A stretch of 6,124 nt of DNA from positions 1 to 6,124 of the forward strand of contig CAYSLJ010000262.1 in assembly GCA_964431735.1 (NCBI GenBank). The letters run 5' to 3'. The notes beneath the pieces are model-generated. The model did no database searches and was not told where the DNA came from. It saw nothing but the letters and a program-made list of their open reading frames with translations. This stretch comes from CALARM01 sp964431735 (GTDB taxonomy: Bacteria > Vulcanimicrobiota > SpSt-956 > JAKJGF01). A program made the translations under genes and the position numbers. Shown piece after piece: positions 6,062 to 6,124 of this stretch. Numbering within the stretch: the first letter of the stretch is position 1; each line of letters opens with the position of its first letter.

Positions 6062-6124
6062 CTTTTCACTCTTCACTGCTCACTACTCACTGCTCACTAC
6101 TCACTACTCACTACTCACTACTCA
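6062..6124 (+). repeat. Second heptamer array, CTACTCA type, continues past the edge
   Basis: There are nine 7-bp units to the right edge. The four units at 6097-6124 are identical CTACTCA; leftward they degrade to CTGCTCA, CTCTTCA and finally CTTTTCA next to the palindromic spacer. The unit sequence is unrelated to the CGTRAYG array but has the same 7-bp period. The array continues outside the window. Confidence 0.95.

Noticed and set aside
5902..6076. Long minus-strand open frames through the heptamer array, including an N-terminal extension of the 232-residue protein
   Set aside because: A 7-bp unit without stops is open in all three frames and encodes the same His/Ala/Ser/Arg/Ile/Thr heptapeptide in each. 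The real start at 5901 has a strong ribosome binding site.
5920..6124. CRISPR array
   Set aside because: The units are directly abutting 7-mers with no spacers, and no cas gene is present.

Overview
The window is about 6.1 kb of AT-rich bacterial DNA. All credible coding sequence is on the minus strand, and the plus strand holds only shadow frames. Good Shine-Dalgarno sites (an A-rich GGAGG type), a 4-base ATGA stop/start overlap and dense co-oriented genes show it is bacterial. The lineage cannot be named from the sequence. Heptanucleotide tandem arrays, a repeat-associated palindrome and a eukaryote-like annexin-repeat protein suggest a poorly characterised environmental bacterium rather than a model species.

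Layout in the direction of transcription (right to left): (1) 6124-5902 is repeat DNA. It holds an array of 7-bp units (CTACTCA type) running off the right edge, a GC-rich spacer with two palindromes, and a second 7-bp array (CGTRAYG type) that ends four bases upstream of a strong ribosome binding site. (2) 5901-5203 encodes a 232-residue acidic, helical protein of no recognised family. (3) 5206-3479 encodes a 575-residue protein with a helical N-terminal half and two cyclic-nucleotide-binding domains. It is translationally coupled to gene 2 by an ATGA overlap, and its N-terminus appears to share a helical module with the gene 2 product. (4) 3478-3379 is a short intergenic gap containing a small heptamer array inverted relative to the large one; this array supplies the last three codons and stop of gene 3. 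(5) 3378-1 is a long gene, open at the left edge, whose visible 1126 residues comprise a charged N-terminal half with Asp-Gly turn repeats and a C-terminal half of at least eight annexin-like repeats.

The main discovery candidate is gene 5: a giant bacterial annexin-like protein with canonical GxGT...D/E calcium-site residues in some repeats, a probable four-repeat core, and a following series of unusually compact repeats. It lies next to a probable cyclic-nucleotide sensor pair bounded by inverted heptamer arrays. A link between cyclic-nucleotide sensing and calcium-dependent membrane binding is an inference from proximity and shared strand, not something the sequence proves.
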